In this document: positions 63,675 through 64,000 of the stretch, one piece after another
How positions within the stretch are numbered: position 1 is the stretch's first letter
Layout of the letters: each line of letters opens with the position of its first letter
Source of the DNA: Marchantia polymorpha subsp. ruderalis
Lineage: Eukaryota; Streptophyta; Marchantiopsida; Marchantiales; Marchantiaceae
Direction of reading: 5' to 3'
Length of the DNA: 64,000 nt
Assembly: GCA_037833965.1 (NCBI GenBank)
Contig: AP031355.1
Location: forward strand, 27,739,501-27,803,500
The notes under the pieces: model-generated
Told to the model about the DNA's origin: nothing
The model's input: only the letters and a program-made list of their open reading frames with translations
Databases searched by the model: none
Position numbers and translations under genes: made by a program

Positions 63675-64000
63675 TTCCTCATCCGGATACACCTCGTCTC
63701 CTTCCTCCTCAATGGAGCAGCAAGTGACGTAGCCCACAAAGTCTTCCGACGTTTCGGTCTCTGAAGTGCATGATGAGCTGGTCTCCCCTCCGGTTGTGTA
63801 ACCGGAGGTGGTGGAAGGTGTTTCGCCCTCATGGGGTACCTTGGTCCACGGTACGGTAATGACAGTCGGAGGGTCCGCAGGGCTACGGAACTGTAATCTC
63901 TTCCTACTCCAGTCACACCTTGCTTTGGCATCGTATAGCCAAGGTCTGCCAAGCAGCACATCATAACCTTTCTTCATCAGAGGTTGCAGTATTATGTAGG
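63672..64000 (-). CDS. gag-pro: Gag-protease, C-terminal end, element F (cut by window edge)
   Basis: The visible portion is the last 109 codons or so: the end of the aspartic protease fold (YIILQPLMKKGYDVLLGRPWLYD), a linker and the acidic tail ending DFVGYVTCCS and a Glu/Asp-rich run before the UAG. It aligns with the ends of the A and B gag-pro proteins. The Gag domain, zinc knuckles and active-site Asp lie beyond the right edge. Confidence 0.88.
   Translation of the reverse strand, partial: YIILQPLMKKGYDVLLGRPWLYDAKARCDWSRKRLQFRSPADPPTVITVPWTKVPHEGETPSTTSGYTTGGETSSSCTSETETSEDFVGYVTCCSIEEEGDEVYPDEE

Larger units (their letters stand above)
55926..64000 (-). mobile_element. Element F: family 2 Ty3/gypsy element, 3' part, looks whole as seen
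   Basis: On the minus strand, from the right edge: end of gag-protease, UAG read-through site, whole pol, polypurine tract (60794-60810) and 3' LTR (55926-60793) with a whole LTR ORF. The 5' half lies beyond the window. It is inserted in the E/G remnant after AGGTTG. No break is visible in the part present. Confidence 0.9.

Overview
The whole 64 kb is a nest of plant-type Ty3/gypsy LTR retrotransposons. I found no host gene, rRNA, tRNA gene, CRISPR array or prokaryotic signal. The pol proteins (RT with FIDD, RNase H, HHCC and D,D-35-E integrase, a C-terminus ending VNGWRLKKYH, no chromodomain) and a primer site matching the 3' end of plant tRNA-Asp point to the Ogre/Tat/Athila side of the family. 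The source is therefore a streptophyte, probably a large repeat-rich plant genome. The species cannot be told from this window.

Layout. Element A (+) has a 5' LTR that runs off the left edge (1-4639), an internal region (4640-10437) and a 3' LTR split in two (10438-10621 and 38390-43598). The split is caused by array B (-), 10622-38389. B is a tandem LTR-internal-LTR-internal-LTR array flanked by the 5-bp duplication ACTCT. A itself sits in the LTR of element C (-, 43599-47753). C sits in the pol of element D (+, 47754-54930). D sits in a chimeric LTR remnant E/G (54931-55925), which was also hit from the right by element F (-, 55926 to beyond the right edge). A, B, C and the first part of E/G belong to one family (family 1). 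D, F and the second part of E/G belong to a related, diverged family (family 2).

Element plan. LTRs are very long (about 5.39 kb in family 1, 4.87-4.89 kb in family 2) and nearly as long as the 5.8-kb internal region. The internal region holds gag-protease, then an in-frame UAG in a tobamovirus-like read-through context (UAG-CAA-YUA), then RT-RNase H-integrase, then the polypurine tract. Inside U3 of each LTR, upstream of the TATA box, lies a further reading frame of about 950-1000 codons. Its N-terminal domain and C-terminal coiled coil are conserved between the two families, while a proline/serine/arginine-rich middle has diverged and carries family-specific palindrome arrays. This LTR-encoded protein (called 'LTR ORF' here) is the most unusual thing in the window. 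It has no function I can name.

State. B has whole gag-pro and pol frames in both internal copies, but its LTR ORF is broken in all three LTRs. F looks whole as far as it is visible. A has a whole LTR ORF in its 5' LTR and a pol with about one break. C and D are older and broken. The middle LTR of B has the mosaic of sequence variants expected from unequal crossing-over between LTRs.
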